Source: MWAR01 sp036567845
GTDB lineage: Bacteria; Muiribacteriota; Ozemobacteria; Ozemobacterales; Ozemobacteraceae
Length of the DNA stretch: 15,656 nt
Direction: 5' to 3'
NCBI GenBank assembly: GCA_036567845.1
Contig: DATCTT010000124.1
Coordinates: 1 to 15,656 of the forward strand
In this document: one piece after another, positions 1 through 8,363 of the stretch
Position numbering within the stretch: position 1 is the first letter of the stretch
Layout: each line of letters begins with the position of its first letter
Notes under the pieces: generated by a model
The model's input: only the letters and a program-made list of their open reading frames with translations
Told to the model about the DNA's origin: nothing
Databases searched by the model: none
Translations under genes and position numbers: made by a program

Positions 1-52
1 CCAGCAGACGGCATTGAACGCGCTGGAAGAAGGTTGGCTGGTCGGAATTCAT
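1..52 (-). CDS. 5' end of a further minus-strand gene (partial, unidentified)
   Basis: After the stop of the giant gene, a single base separates its TAA from an ATG whose frame stays open for 17 codons to the window edge, reading MNSDQPTFFQRVQCRLL. The spacing (TAATATG) is typical of translationally coupled genes and continues the strand of the preceding run. Codons are mostly GC-ending like those of the neighbours. No Shine-Dalgarno better than a weak GAATGG is present, so translation would depend on coupling. Nothing can be said about function. The alternative is that this is non-coding sequence beyond the end of the operon; a short open frame on the opposite strand is also possible. Confidence 0.35.
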   Translation of the reverse strand, partial: MNSDQPTFFQRVQCRLL

Positions 53-53
53 A

Positions 54-3000
54 TTACCATTCGTAGTGATATTCTTCGCCGTCCAGACTGAGATCACGGC
101 TTGGGGCGACGATCTTCTTGTTCGGGGCGAACACGGTTGGCCGCGTCTGGCCTTCCAGAACGGGCTTTTCGAGCTGGACCCCGTCGAACCAGACCGAATA
201 CGAGGCGTTCGTCGGTGACTGGTTCTGCAGGACGATCCAGGTCGTGCTCGCGATGGTATCGCTGAAGGTATAATCGTAGGTCACATAGATGCGATGCCAG
301 GTGAAAGGCGTGTCATACGGCGGGGTGGGGAACCGCGGATGGCGTGCCACCCTGGACTCGAGGATGCCGGCTTCGACAAGGTTCCCGAAAGGCTTCAGCA
401 CCCCATCCTTGCCGATCATCGCCCCGTCGTGCCCGGCCTTGGCGCCGTTCTCATCCGCCCTGAAAAAGCCGATCGCGGCCGTTCCGGTGCCCGGACACAC
501 CCAGGCCGAAAGGATGAAGCGGTTGTTTGGGGTGGGCGCCGAGAAGGTCGATGTCGCGACTTCCTGATACGTGCTCCCAGAGCCGACATCGGGCCCGGTG
601 ACGGGGGTGGCGAGGGCGTTGACCGTCAGGGACAGAAGCACCGAATCGCTGGCCCCCGGGGAGCCGGGGTAATAGGCTGGTCCATACAACAGCTGGGAAC
701 CGGTGTACGTGCCGGCCGGCTGTGCCACATCGACCGGCCCGATGGCCACGGTCGCCGTGCCATACTGGCCGGGTGAAAGGGTGCCGGGAGTGACATCGGT
801 GAAGGTGAAAAGCCCCGACGGGATGGTGTTGCCGCCACTCACCAGGTTCGAGGTTGTCCAGGCGAAGGAGGAGAAGGTCGCGTTTCCGGCATTATAGACG
901 GGAATATCGATCGTGGGCGATGTCTCTCCTGCTGTGATGGTGCCGGCATTGATCAGGGCCGGAACGATCTGGAGACGCGGATACGCGGTGACGGTGACAC
1001 CGACCTGGAAGGTCGCGGAGGCTTCGAATCCATCCAGGATGCTGTTGGCATTTTCGTCCTCGAAGGCGGTGAACGTGGCGAGATAGGTGTCGGCGGCCTG
1101 CATGGTAGGGATATTCAGGGTGATCGTGCAGGCCTTGTCGGAGCTCGGGTTCACCGTGAACGGGTTGGGAGCCATGGTGATCGCGGAAGTCGGATACGTT
1201 CCCCCTCCGGCTCCGGGCATCGGAATGAGGCTCCAGCGGCCGCTGGAAATGCCGATGGCCGTCAGGTTGTAAATTTTGAAGGGGAGAGAGGGGGTGGTCC
1301 CGGGGGCTTGGCTTCCAAACAGGAGGGGGGTGTCGGCGCTGATCTTCTTTTCGCCGACGGTCAGCTTGAGAAGGAATGAGGTGTAGGCGTCCGTCAACAC
1401 GTCGAGCAGGCCGTTGCCGTTGAGATCGGCAAAAATCTTCTGGGATCCGCTGTAGGGCATGCCGGCCTGGCCAAGGGGAACGCTGACCGAGACGGTTGCC
1501 AGGAACGAGGACCCGTTTGCCGGAAAGAGGGCCGGAGTCGTGATCGTGAAGGAGGGGGCCGGGATCGGGGTGGGACCCGGAGCGATCGGGGCGAGCACGC
1601 TGGGACTTGCCAGGATGGTTTTCCCGCTCAGATCCACATTGCCGACGTTCTTGATCTCGAACGTGCCGGTTTTGGACTGGCCGGCCGGGACGAAAAACAG
1701 ATCGAGCGGATCCTGGACGACGGCGATAGCCGCTTTGCTGTCGACGCCGAGTTTGATGGTCATGGTGTCACTCGCCTCGAAGGAGTCCGTCAGCCCATTC
1801 GCATTTTCATCATTCCAGACTTTCAGGGTGCCAACGTAGGTTCCCGGAGGTGTGTTGGCGGGTATCTGCACCTGCCATGTCCCTGTTTTGCTCTGGCCGG
1901 GGTTCATGTAGCTGAACACGATGGGGGAAAGAATGACGCTCGATGTGGGAATCGAGGTGCCGCCACTGACGAGATTGGCTGTGATCGTGGCGACCGGTCG
2001 CGCGAGAACGAGCAGGCCGGTGTTGTTGATCGAGTAGGAAACGACTGGACTCGTCTGATATGGTGCCGCTCCAGTGATCTGCGTCGTGTCTTCGATGATA
2101 TTGACGGACTTCGCGCCGATCTTGAGATAGAGTGTGAACTTGTCCTGAGGGTCTGAGACGTCGCGGCCGTTGACGGGGTTGTCGTTGAACAGCCATCCAT
2201 ACTGACCGAAATAGTCACCATCCGTTTTCGGGTCGGGGATGGTGAAGGTAAGCGTGGCGGTGAAGGTTTGGCCAGGAATCGTGCCGGCCGGTGCGAGGAA
2301 GCTGTAGGCGGTGGAGGCGAGCGAATCGGCTGCCGAAAGCAGGTTCGTTTTTTCCCAGAGAAGGCCGGTCAGATCGATGCTGCCGATGTTGCGGCAGGAA
2401 AAATTGACGCTGCCCGATTCGCCGGGGATGCGTCCGCCCATGTTGACCGTGGCGTTGATGACATCGATGGCACCGTAGGGGTTGACCGTCACCTGGACGA
2501 TGAAGCCGTCGAGCGCCTCGGTCGGGTCGCCGAGATACGTACCATCCCCGTCGAGGTCCTCGAAAACGATCTGAGTGCCCGTGTAGACGCCTGTTGGGAC
2601 GCCTGCGGCAACGTAGAGGCTCATGGTCGCGTAGCCCGTGGTCGAGGGAGAGACCGGGGACTGGAAGGTGGCCGACAGGTTTTCTGCCGGAATCGTTTTC
2701 CCGCCCGGGCCGACGAGGTCGCCCGGAAAGAGCTTCAACTGCGTCAGCGCGAGCGTGCCCGTGTTGCTGATGGAAAACGATTTGTCGGTGATCGTGTAGG
2801 TCGGCGTCCCGTTGCCGAGATTCAGGGTGTCTGGGGAAACGGTGAAGATCGATGTTCCGACGCGAACCAGAAGCTGGAAGGTGTCGTAGGTTTCCCCCGC
2901 GTCGATCGATCCGTTCGGAATCGTGTCCTCCAATAATGTATATGTTGAAATATAAATTCCCGCGGGCTGCGCCACGTCGATGAAGGTGGAGATGCTGGCG

Positions 3001-6000
3001 ATGAGCATCCCGTTGGTCGCAAGGGTTCCCGGATTCGGGGGCGTGAAGATGAGCGGGTTGGTCAGCGTTGCCGCCGCCAACTGTGCCGGCGTCTGGATGA
3101 ACTTCAGGGCCGTGAGGTTCACATTGCCGCCGTTGAAGGCCGTGACGGTCTTCGTGGCGACAGCCGAGGTCGGGGGCCAGTTCCCGAGGTTGATGAGGTC
3201 CTCGTTGACCTTCACCAGCTTCGTTTCATTGACCGTCACGCGCACCGAAAACTCATCAAAGGGTTCCCGCACGTCGCGGGCCAGGTTGGTCGGGCTGTAG
3301 TCGTCCCAGACACTGAATGTGGCGATGTAGGTCCCCGATGCCTTGTTGTAGGGGATGGAAAGGGTGAAGGCCGCATCAGCGCTTCCGGAAAGGGCGATCC
3401 CGAAGCCGCTGATCGGTGAGAATGAAACATTACTCCTGTCGATATATTGAGAGTTCGATCCAAGAAGATGGGCTGATTGCCAGGAAACATTGGTGAGGGC
3501 GGCATTTCCCGTATTGTCGACCCGGGAATACCCGATAGTTTTCGTCGAGTTGCAGTCCATCGAGCCGAAATCGATCGTGCTTGACGCAAGTGCCAGATTC
3601 CGGCTGACGATTGTGATGGTGTTAGAGATGTCGGATGTCGTGGTGGTCGTTGAGGTGTTCAGATCCGTTCCCGTCGCAGAGGCGACCATTGTGCAGCCTG
3701 GGGCGGATGTGCTGGCGATCGCAAGATATGTCCAGGTGAAGGTCGCGGGAAAGTCCGGCGAAATATCAGCAGAGGGGGGCGTTGGCCCGGAGACGAGACT
3801 CAACTCCCCCGTGCTGCCGGAATATGCGACGGGATTGGTGGGTGTGGTGGGCGAGAAGGTGGAGCCTCCCGAAACGGGGTTCTGGACGAACAGCGTTGCC
3901 GTGACGGTTGCTCCGATTTCCACGGTTGGAGGCGACAGGGTCAGCGTGCTGGACAGGCGGCTCGGACTCTGGAGTGTGAAATAGAGGGAAGCCAGAAAAA
4001 TCTCTTTGGCACCGGTGTTCTTCACATCCCAGAAATCCACGCGATAGGTGCCGTTGCCTTCCCCAGCGGTTTCAAAATAATAATCGACGATGGCGGAAGT
4101 GATTTTTCCGGAGTTATCCAGCTCCGTTCCATTCGGTCGATACACCCAGATCCCGTAGTCCAAGGCCGCTGCTGTCGTGAACCGACAGTAGACTCTCTGG
4201 CCTGCACTGAAAAAATACTGCTCTGGCGACAAGCCGGAGTTGGCCGAGAGCACTCCGGTGACATTCGCGACATGCCAGGCGCCGCTTCCCCCCGATGCCG
4301 TCAGCTCCGACGATGGATTGTTCACATCGGTGGCGTGGAGAGATGCCGAAAAGGTGTAAGTTGCTACCGCAGCCGTGGGGGAAACATCCACATAAAAGAC
4401 GAATGATGTCGACTTTCCGCCTGGCAGAAGGAACGGGAGGGATGTCGGCGAGGCCAGGGTGTAGCTGTGGTTGGGGAGGCTGAGAGAGAGGGTTGCGGCA
4501 TCGATGTTTGCTCCCGCCTGTCCTGTGTTGGCTATCGTCACGGTGACGACCAGATCCTCTTGACTCTTAGCCACATCGACATACGGTTCGCTCAGTCCTG
4601 TGATGCTGAGATTTGCAGGAGTCTGAATAACGCAGAGGTTGCTTGTCGTTGTGGCTGCCTGAATGCGGGGTGTGGAGGTGGCATTCGCGTCGAAGCCGAA
4701 ACCGGAGACGAGAAGTTGGAAATTCCCGGTTGTGTTTGCCAACAAACTGTAGATGAAGGTGACGGATGATTCCCCTGAAATGTCCTGACGAAGGGGGGAC
4801 GGGCCCGTGACGAGCGTGGCGGTTCCGGTGTTGCCTGAAGCCCAGGTGAGAGAGGCGGGTTCGGCGTCGAGAAGAGTGGCGCTTCCGACGTTGCTGAAGG
4901 TGAGGGTGGCAATGAAGGTCGAACCCAGGCTCACAAAGGAAGGCAGTTGGAACGAGAGCGTCGCGGAAGCGGGCGCTCCAACCGTGAAGGTGTTTTCGCA
5001 GAGCGGGATCGAATCGAACACGCGTGTTCCCACGATGCGCCAGATGCCCGCAGGGGAAGCCGGAGTGAGCTCGAACTCGCCTTCAAAATCACCATTTTCA
5101 TCCGTCATGACAGCCGGATCGCTGTAGGCAACCTGGACGCCGTTCGGGTCATACAGGCGAAGCCGATGTTCCTTCAGCGGGGTCAGATTTTCCGCGCGCG
5201 CGAAAACGGTGTAATACCCCTGATTGAACTCACTCGATTTGATGAGGCGTGCTGCATCCTTGTAGGTGTTGACAAGACCCGCAACGATGGTCCAGTTTCC
5301 CGGGGTGAGGGCACCGTCGTTGTTCGAGGTTGGTATCTGCAGATTGATGTCCCGATATGAAATCCAGGCGTCGATCGTGGCCGGTCCCGTTGCCGAGGTC
5401 GGATCGACTTCCAGCAGATACCGGCAGGTTGTGGCCAGGCCGGCGTAGATCGTGGCCGGTAGAGCGGCGGGAGGGGCGATGTTCAGATAGGACCCGTGGG
5501 TAAACTTGAGCGTTGAAGAGTCCCAGAGGCCGGCGGCATTCAAATCCCCGACATTTTCGACGGTGACATCGACGGGAACCTCGGTCTGGCCGAGATACAC
5601 CGTGGCAGGCGTGACGACACTGACGACTCGCAGGGATGCCGGAGCGCGGATGAGCCAGTTCGCCTTGATGTCCGAACCGATGTCCCCGCATGGGCGGCCG
5701 GATACCAGGCTTGTGGCCGAGGCCGTTGCATCGATCGTGTCGATATCGCAGATACTATCGGACAGGATATTGATACTGAACTGGACGATGATACTTCCGT
5801 TGGCAGGAATGACCGTTCCGGCGGCGGGTGAGGTGAGAGACCAGGTGTAATGGCCGACGGCCGGAATCTTGAAGGTCAGGCTGGCTCCATCGAAACTTGC
5901 CGGAGAGTCTCCGGTATTCGAGAGATAGACGTTGACGGGAAGACCGGATTGGCCGCGGGTGACCGTCGTCTGGCTCACTTCGACTTTCGTGATCTGGATT

Positions 6001-6992
6001 TTCGCCCGTTTGAAAACGGCCTGGACGGATTTGGGCGATTCGCGCCCGGTCCTGTCGACATCGGTGATGCAGTAATATACAGCGTCTTCCGCCGGATCTT
6101 CACTCCAGCTTGTCGAGCTGGTACTGGACCTGAGAGACCAGGGGCCTCCGGAAGTTGTGCTGCGATAGATGCGATAACAGTGCGTGGCGATGGCCAGCGG
6201 CGGTGTGTTGGCCGGGTTCGTACTCGCTGGCCAGCTGAGAAGAGCAAGGCCGCCAGTCGTTTCAGAAGCCGTGAGGCCGCATGGACTGATGTTTACCGAG
6301 ACCCGGTCGATCCAGCAGCCCATATGAATGAATTTGTTTGCCGTTGCAGCGGTTGCAAACTTCCATTGTAGCCGCATGGAATAGGAGGCTCCTGCCGGGA
6401 GCGTGCTCGTCCACGTTGCGACATCCGCCCAGGGGGTGGCAGCCATGTCGGTGTTTGCGGGTGCCGTCGTTCTTGACCAGACCTGATCGATAACGGCTGC
6501 GTTGACCTGGAACCCTGTGCTATTGTTGTAAAAACCCCCCGTCAGGGTCATATCCCAGTTGATATACCCGTTTGGCGCCGTGATACTTCCCGCATTGTTC
6601 GAGTTGGCCACACGAGCTTTATACGACATCCCGATTTCGACATTTGCAGGGGAGGCGAGCACGCCGCCAGACAGAATGCTCTGCTGAAGGTAGCCATAGG
6701 CCGGGGTTCTGTCTACGCTTGGTCCTGTGTTGTTCTCATAGGAATAACCGAGATAAGACTGGCTTGATTCAATGCCTTCGGACGAGTTGAAGGGCGCTGG
6801 TGCCGCACCGCCAGACAATCCGGTGTAAATATCTGCCATGTCTCCCACGGATTCCGAAGCAGCCCAGCCTGCCGCGCTGGTCGTGAAACTGGCATTGCTC
6901 ATCTGTTCGAGGGCGTGAACCGGCGATGCTCCCACCAGCAGGCAGATGAGGATGAACAGAACCGGATATTGGTGGAAAGGGAGGCGCTTCAT
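54..6992 (-). CDS. giant secreted modular surface protein (2312 aa) with Ig-like/CARDB-like repeats and EF-hand-type loops
   Basis: The ATG at 6992 is chosen because GAGGAG lies 7 bases upstream and a clear Sec signal peptide follows (residues 1-27, cleavage after SPVHA). Order of modules: jelly-roll/CBM-like domain about 28-237; FnIII-like 238-325 (YRIYRST); CARDB-like domain 328-451; two copies of a block of about 340 residues (452-792, 793-1130); eight Ig-like repeats of about 125 residues (1131-2130), seven carrying a loop of EF-hand type or a remnant; a C-terminal jelly-roll-like domain 2131-2312 (VWFDGVQLEK). No LPXTG, PEP-CTERM or autotransporter barrel is visible, so anchoring and the outer-membrane route are unknown. 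It follows a prepilin-like gene by 49 bases. CARDB/Ig stacks with end-capping sugar-binding-type modules are typical of adhesins and cell-surface fibres; that role is inferred. Being an enzyme is unlikely, as no catalytic domain is recognisable. Confidence 0.92.
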   Translation of the reverse strand: MKRLPFHQYPVLFILICLLVGASPVHALEQMSNASFTTSAAGWAASESVGDMADIYTGLSGGAAPAPFNSSEGIESSQSYLGYSYENNTGPSVDRTPAYGYLQQSILSGGVLASPANVEIGMSYKARVANSNNAGSITAPNGYINWDMTLTGGFYNNSTGFQVNAAVIDQVWSRTTAPANTDMAATPWADVATWTSTLPAGASYSMRLQWKFATAATANKFIHMGCWIDRVSVNISPCGLTASETTGGLALLSWPASTNPANTPPLAIATHCYRIYRSTTSGGPWSLRSSTSSTSWSEDPAEDAVYYCITDVDRTGRESPKSVQAVFKRAKIQITKVEVSQTTVTRGQSGLPVNVYLSNTGDSPASFDGASLTFKIPAVGHYTWSLTSPAAGTVIPANGSIIVQFSINILSDSICDIDTIDATASATSLVSGRPCGDIGSDIKANWLIRAPASLRVVSVVTPATVYLGQTEVPVDVTVENVGDLNAAGLWDSSTLKFTHGSYLNIAPPAALPATIYAGLATTCRYLLEVDPTSATGPATIDAWISYRDINLQIPTSNNDGALTPGNWTIVAGLVNTYKDAARLIKSSEFNQGYYTVFARAENLTPLKEHRLRLYDPNGVQVAYSDPAVMTDENGDFEGEFELTPASPAGIWRIVGTRVFDSIPLCENTFTVGAPASATLSFQLPSFVSLGSTFIATLTFSNVGSATLLDAEPASLTWASGNTGTATLVTGPSPLRQDISGESSVTFIYSLLANTTGNFQLLVSGFGFDANATSTPRIQAATTTSNLCVIQTPANLSITGLSEPYVDVAKSQEDLVVTVTIANTGQAGANIDAATLSLSLPNHSYTLASPTSLPFLLPGGKSTSFVFYVDVSPTAAVATYTFSASLHATDVNNPSSELTASGGSGAWHVANVTGVLSANSGLSPEQYFFSAGQRVYCRFTTAAALDYGIWVYRPNGTELDNSGKITSAIVDYYFETAGEGNGTYRVDFWDVKNTGAKEIFLASLYFTLQSPSRLSSTLTLSPPTVEIGATVTATLFVQNPVSGGSTFSPTTPTNPVAYSGSTGELSLVSGPTPPSADISPDFPATFTWTYLAIASTSAPGCTMVASATGTDLNTSTTTTTSDISNTITIVSRNLALASSTIDFGSMDCNSTKTIGYSRVDNTGNAALTNVSWQSAHLLGSNSQYIDRSNVSFSPISGFGIALSGSADAAFTLSIPYNKASGTYIATFSVWDDYSPTNLARDVREPFDEFSVRVTVNETKLVKVNEDLINLGNWPPTSAVATKTVTAFNGGNVNLTALKFIQTPAQLAAATLTNPLIFTPPNPGTLATNGMLIASISTFIDVAQPAGIYISTYTLLEDTIPNGSIDAGETYDTFQLLVRVGTSIFTVSPDTLNLGNGTPTYTITDKSFSISNTGTLALTQLKLFPGDLVGPGGKTIPAENLSATFQSPVSPSTTGYATMSLYVAAGVPTGVYTGTQIVFEDLDGDGTYLGDPTEALDGFIVQVTVNPYGAIDVINATVNMGGRIPGESGSVNFSCRNIGSIDLTGLLWEKTNLLSAADSLASTAYSFLAPAGTIPGQTFTATLTFTIPDPKTDGDYFGQYGWLFNDNPVNGRDVSDPQDKFTLYLKIGAKSVNIIEDTTQITGAAPYQTSPVVSYSINNTGLLVLARPVATITANLVSGGTSIPTSSVILSPIVFSYMNPGQSKTGTWQVQIPANTPPGTYVGTLKVWNDENANGLTDSFEASDTMTIKLGVDSKAAIAVVQDPLDLFFVPAGQSKTGTFEIKNVGNVDLSGKTILASPSVLAPIAPGPTPIPAPSFTITTPALFPANGSSFLATVSVSVPLGQAGMPYSGSQKIFADLNGNGLLDVLTDAYTSFLLKLTVGEKKISADTPLLFGSQAPGTTPSLPFKIYNLTAIGISSGRWSLIPMPGAGGGTYPTSAITMAPNPFTVNPSSDKACTITLNIPTMQAADTYLATFTAFEDENANSILDGFEASATFQVGVTVTAYPRLQIVPALINAGTITAGETSPTIDIPVYNAGNATFSSFAWTTSNLVSGGNTIPSGLFTFTDVTPGTLSPGQYGTATVAIGPVDVAQPAGTYTGSQLLYGPAYYPGSPGASDSVLLSLTVNALATPVTGPDVGSGSTYQEVATSTFSAPTPNNRFILSAWVCPGTGTAAIGFFRADENGAKAGHDGAMIGKDGVLKPFGNLVEAGILESRVARHPRFPTPPYDTPFTWHRIYVTYDYTFSDTIASTTWIVLQNQSPTNASYSVWFDGVQLEKPVLEGQTRPTVFAPNKKIVAPSRDLSLDGEEYHYEW
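603..3602 (-). repeat. eight tandem Ig-like repeats of about 125 aa within the giant protein
   Basis: Repeat starts include residue 1131 (RNLALASSTIDFG) and residue 2005 (PRLQIVPALINAG); seven units between them average 124.9 residues. Each has an opening strand, then NxGxxxL-type core (DNTGNAAL, NGGNVNL, SNTGTLAL, RNIGSIDL, NNTGLLVL, KNVGNVDL, YNAGNATF), then GTYxGT/GTYxAT, then an acidic loop, then a closing strand ending VTV or similar. Acidic loops begin at residues 1230, 1356, 1479, 1604, 1728, 1856 and 1979, that is 123-128 residues apart. The eighth unit (2005-2130) has replaced the loop by a Gly/Pro/Tyr segment. Nucleotide identity between units is low, so this is old duplication. Confidence 0.9.
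3603..4616 (-). repeat. second copy of the ~340-aa composite block in the giant protein
   Basis: Residues 793-1130. Counterparts of the first copy: ANLSITGLSEPYV, then AWHVANVTGV, IWVYRPNG, and LSLVSGPTPPSADISP. Equal order and near-equal length (341 and 338 residues) show duplication of a whole block of three domains. Confidence 0.8.
4617..5639 (-). repeat. first copy of a ~340-aa composite block in the giant protein
   Basis: Residues 452-792. It contains a CARDB-like domain (from ASLRVVSVVTPATV), a module opening with NWTIVAGLV and carrying LRLYDPNG, and a further Ig-like domain with the signature TLVTGPSPLRQDISG. The same three elements occur in the same order in the following 338 residues. 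Confidence 0.8.
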
Positions 6993-6999
6993 ACGGGTT

Positions 7000-7005
7000 C
7001 TCCTC
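7000..7005 (-). promoter_or_regulatory. ribosome binding site of the giant gene
   Basis: On the minus strand GAGGAG sits 7 bases before the ATG at 6992. It decides the start: the frame stays open upstream to 7115, into the end of the prepilin-like gene, but no comparable site precedes that part. Confidence 0.8.
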
Positions 7006-7041
7006 TCTCTTACAGGCGATGCCGCTAACGGTCTGTCAGTG

Positions 7042-7575
7042 TCATCGGTCGATGCGCAGGGAACGGCCGGAAAGACCGAGGGTGATGCCGAGCTTGTTCT
7101 CTCCGGGGAAGTCATCGACCTCGGTCGTGCTCAGATAGAACCAGTCACGGGTGAGTGTCGTCTGTGCCTCGATCTGCCAGGAGGCGATCATGCCGGAGGT
7201 GTCTGCAACCTCAAAGCTGGTGTTCTCTGCGATGTTGCTTGCGGCCTTCCAATACACGTCACTGGTGCCCGTACCCCACCGGTGCCCCGGAATATGCCGG
7301 TCCGCCTGTGTCGGGTCATATAGATAATCGAGCTCAGCCAGGTTGGAAAGCTCGCTCGCGATCGCGTTTGGGCTCGAAAGATCCGGATTGTAGTTGGCCG
7401 ATGCAGCGGCACGCATGGCAAAAGCCTGACGGATTTGGCCCAACGTCATCTTCAGTTGGGCGTTCTTCTGGCGCTGCTCCTGGATTTCGATGCCGGGAAT
7501 GAGCCGCATGGCAACGATCCCGCCGATCATCAGCGCGACCAGCAGCATCAGAATCACGGTTCCCTGTCGATTCAT
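7042..7575 (-). CDS. prepilin-like protein (177 aa)
   Basis: The product begins MNRQG followed by a hydrophobic run to about residue 28, then a polar amphipathic stretch (about 29-60, EQRQKNAQLKMTLGQIRQAF) and a globular region with YLYDP and GHRWGTGTSDVYWK. This is the layout of type IV pilin-like proteins: short basic leader ending in Gly5, hydrophobic N-terminal helix, then a soluble head. The residue at mature position 5 is Met10, not the usual Glu, so assembly as a major pilin is unlikely; a minor or GspK-like pseudopilin, or a simple bitopic membrane protein, fits better. ATG 7575 is preceded by AGGAGG at 5 bases; the TTG in frame 24 bases upstream would place the leader too far from the helix. 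It lies 71 bases after the TPR-like gene and 49 before the giant gene. No prepilin peptidase is in the window. Confidence 0.7.
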   Translation of the reverse strand: MNRQGTVILMLLVALMIGGIVAMRLIPGIEIQEQRQKNAQLKMTLGQIRQAFAMRAAASANYNPDLSSPNAIASELSNLAELDYLYDPTQADRHIPGHRWGTGTSDVYWKAASNIAENTSFEVADTSGMIASWQIEAQTTLTRDWFYLSTTEVDDFPGENKLGITLGLSGRSLRIDR

Positions 7576-7580
7576 GACGG

Positions 7581-7586
7581 CCTCCT
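7581..7586 (-). promoter_or_regulatory. ribosome binding site of the prepilin-like gene
   Basis: AGGAGG on the minus strand, 5 bases before ATG 7575. It favours this start over the upstream TTG at 7599. Confidence 0.8.
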
Positions 7587-7622
7587 CACTCTTGGACAAT
7601 ATAGCTCCGGCCTTTTGTTTCT

Positions 7623-7641
7623 GTCATCCCTGAACGATGAC
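7623..7641 (-). other. small inverted repeat between the TPR-like and prepilin-like genes
   Basis: GTCATC (7623-7628) and GATGAC (7636-7641) form a perfect 6-bp stem with a 7-base loop just after the TGA of the TPR-like gene. No T-run follows on either strand, so it is not a good intrinsic terminator; it might be an mRNA processing or stability element, or chance. Confidence 0.25.
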
Positions 7642-7646
7642 GGGAG

Positions 7647-8249
7647 TCAGGATTTTCTCCCCAGGACGAGGTCCAGATAGATGGCTCGCCCCTGCCATCC
7701 GAGAAACAATCCCAGGATGGTGAGAAGCAAATACTTCCAGAGGGGAGTCGCTGTCTCGGTTTGTTCCGACAAATGAAGAACGGCCCGGTGCCGGCGGGCC
7801 TGGATCAGGTCCCCGGCTGCTTCGGCCCGGGTGAGATAATAGGTCCGGACGGTTTCGTCGGTGGGGAACCGGCGCAGCCAGTCCTCGAGCAGGGGCTTCG
7901 CGAGATCGTAGGTCATCGAGGCGGTTCGTCGGAGCAGGACCTTGGAGGAGTTGAACTCGCTTGGATTGCGTATGGGAGCGGGAGAACGGTCGAGCCAGAC
8001 GGGCGGCACGAGGGAGGGATCGATGGACTTGGCCTGACTCCAGAGGCGTTTTGCCTCGGCGAGATTTCCGGCCATCTGGGCGTTTTTTGCCCGCTGGAAC
8101 AGGTTGCGGACGCGGGCTTCCCGCACCGAATCCGGCATGGTCTGACGGGGAGCCGAGGGGCTGTTCTGAAGCGCCGCCAGAACTGGCGTGACGGCCGCCA
8201 TCGCAATGCATATTATAATATTGATTATTATATAATAAAATATTTTCAT
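7647..8249 (-). CDS. small exported TPR-like protein with C-terminal membrane segment (200 aa)
   Basis: Family not recognised. Residues 1-26 are a very hydrophobic, Ile-rich signal sequence or anchor (MKIFYYIIINIIICIA, ending PVLAA). Residues 43-80 look like one TPR-type helical pair (FQRAKNAQMAGNLAEAKRLW, then IDP), and 114-155 like a second one. Residues 170-186 form a membrane segment (WKYLLLTILGLFLGW) followed by a short tail. The helical part would thus lie outside the inner membrane, a common place for scaffold proteins of pilus and secretion machines; that role is inferred from the neighbours. The start is uncertain: ATG 8249 gives a clean signal sequence but has no good Shine-Dalgarno, and ATG 8315, also without one, would add 22 highly basic residues. 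The signal sequence is strikingly AT-rich compared with the rest. Confidence 0.75.
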   Translation of the reverse strand: MKIFYYIIINIIICIAMAAVTPVLAALQNSPSAPRQTMPDSVREARVRNLFQRAKNAQMAGNLAEAKRLWSQAKSIDPSLVPPVWLDRSPAPIRNPSEFNSSKVLLRRTASMTYDLAKPLLEDWLRRFPTDETVRTYYLTRAEAAGDLIQARRHRAVLHLSEQTETATPLWKYLLLTILGLFLGWQGRAIYLDLVLGRKS

Positions 8250-8363
8250 GCGCCGGTCCGGCCGGGAGTGCCTTTTCCTGACGATCTGGTGCCGATCTCT
8301 CTCTCCCTTCATCATATCTCATGGAGGCGAGGGAAGTCCAGAAGCGGACCGACGAGAGACATG

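Noticed and set aside
2268..2936. 222-codon plus-strand frame inside the giant gene
   Set aside because: Antisense to well-conserved Ig-like repeats; charged low-information translation without motifs.
6993..7115. N-terminal extension of the giant gene to 7115
   Set aside because: It would put 41 residues ahead of a perfect signal peptide and overlap the prepilin-like gene; the ribosome binding site belongs to ATG 6992.
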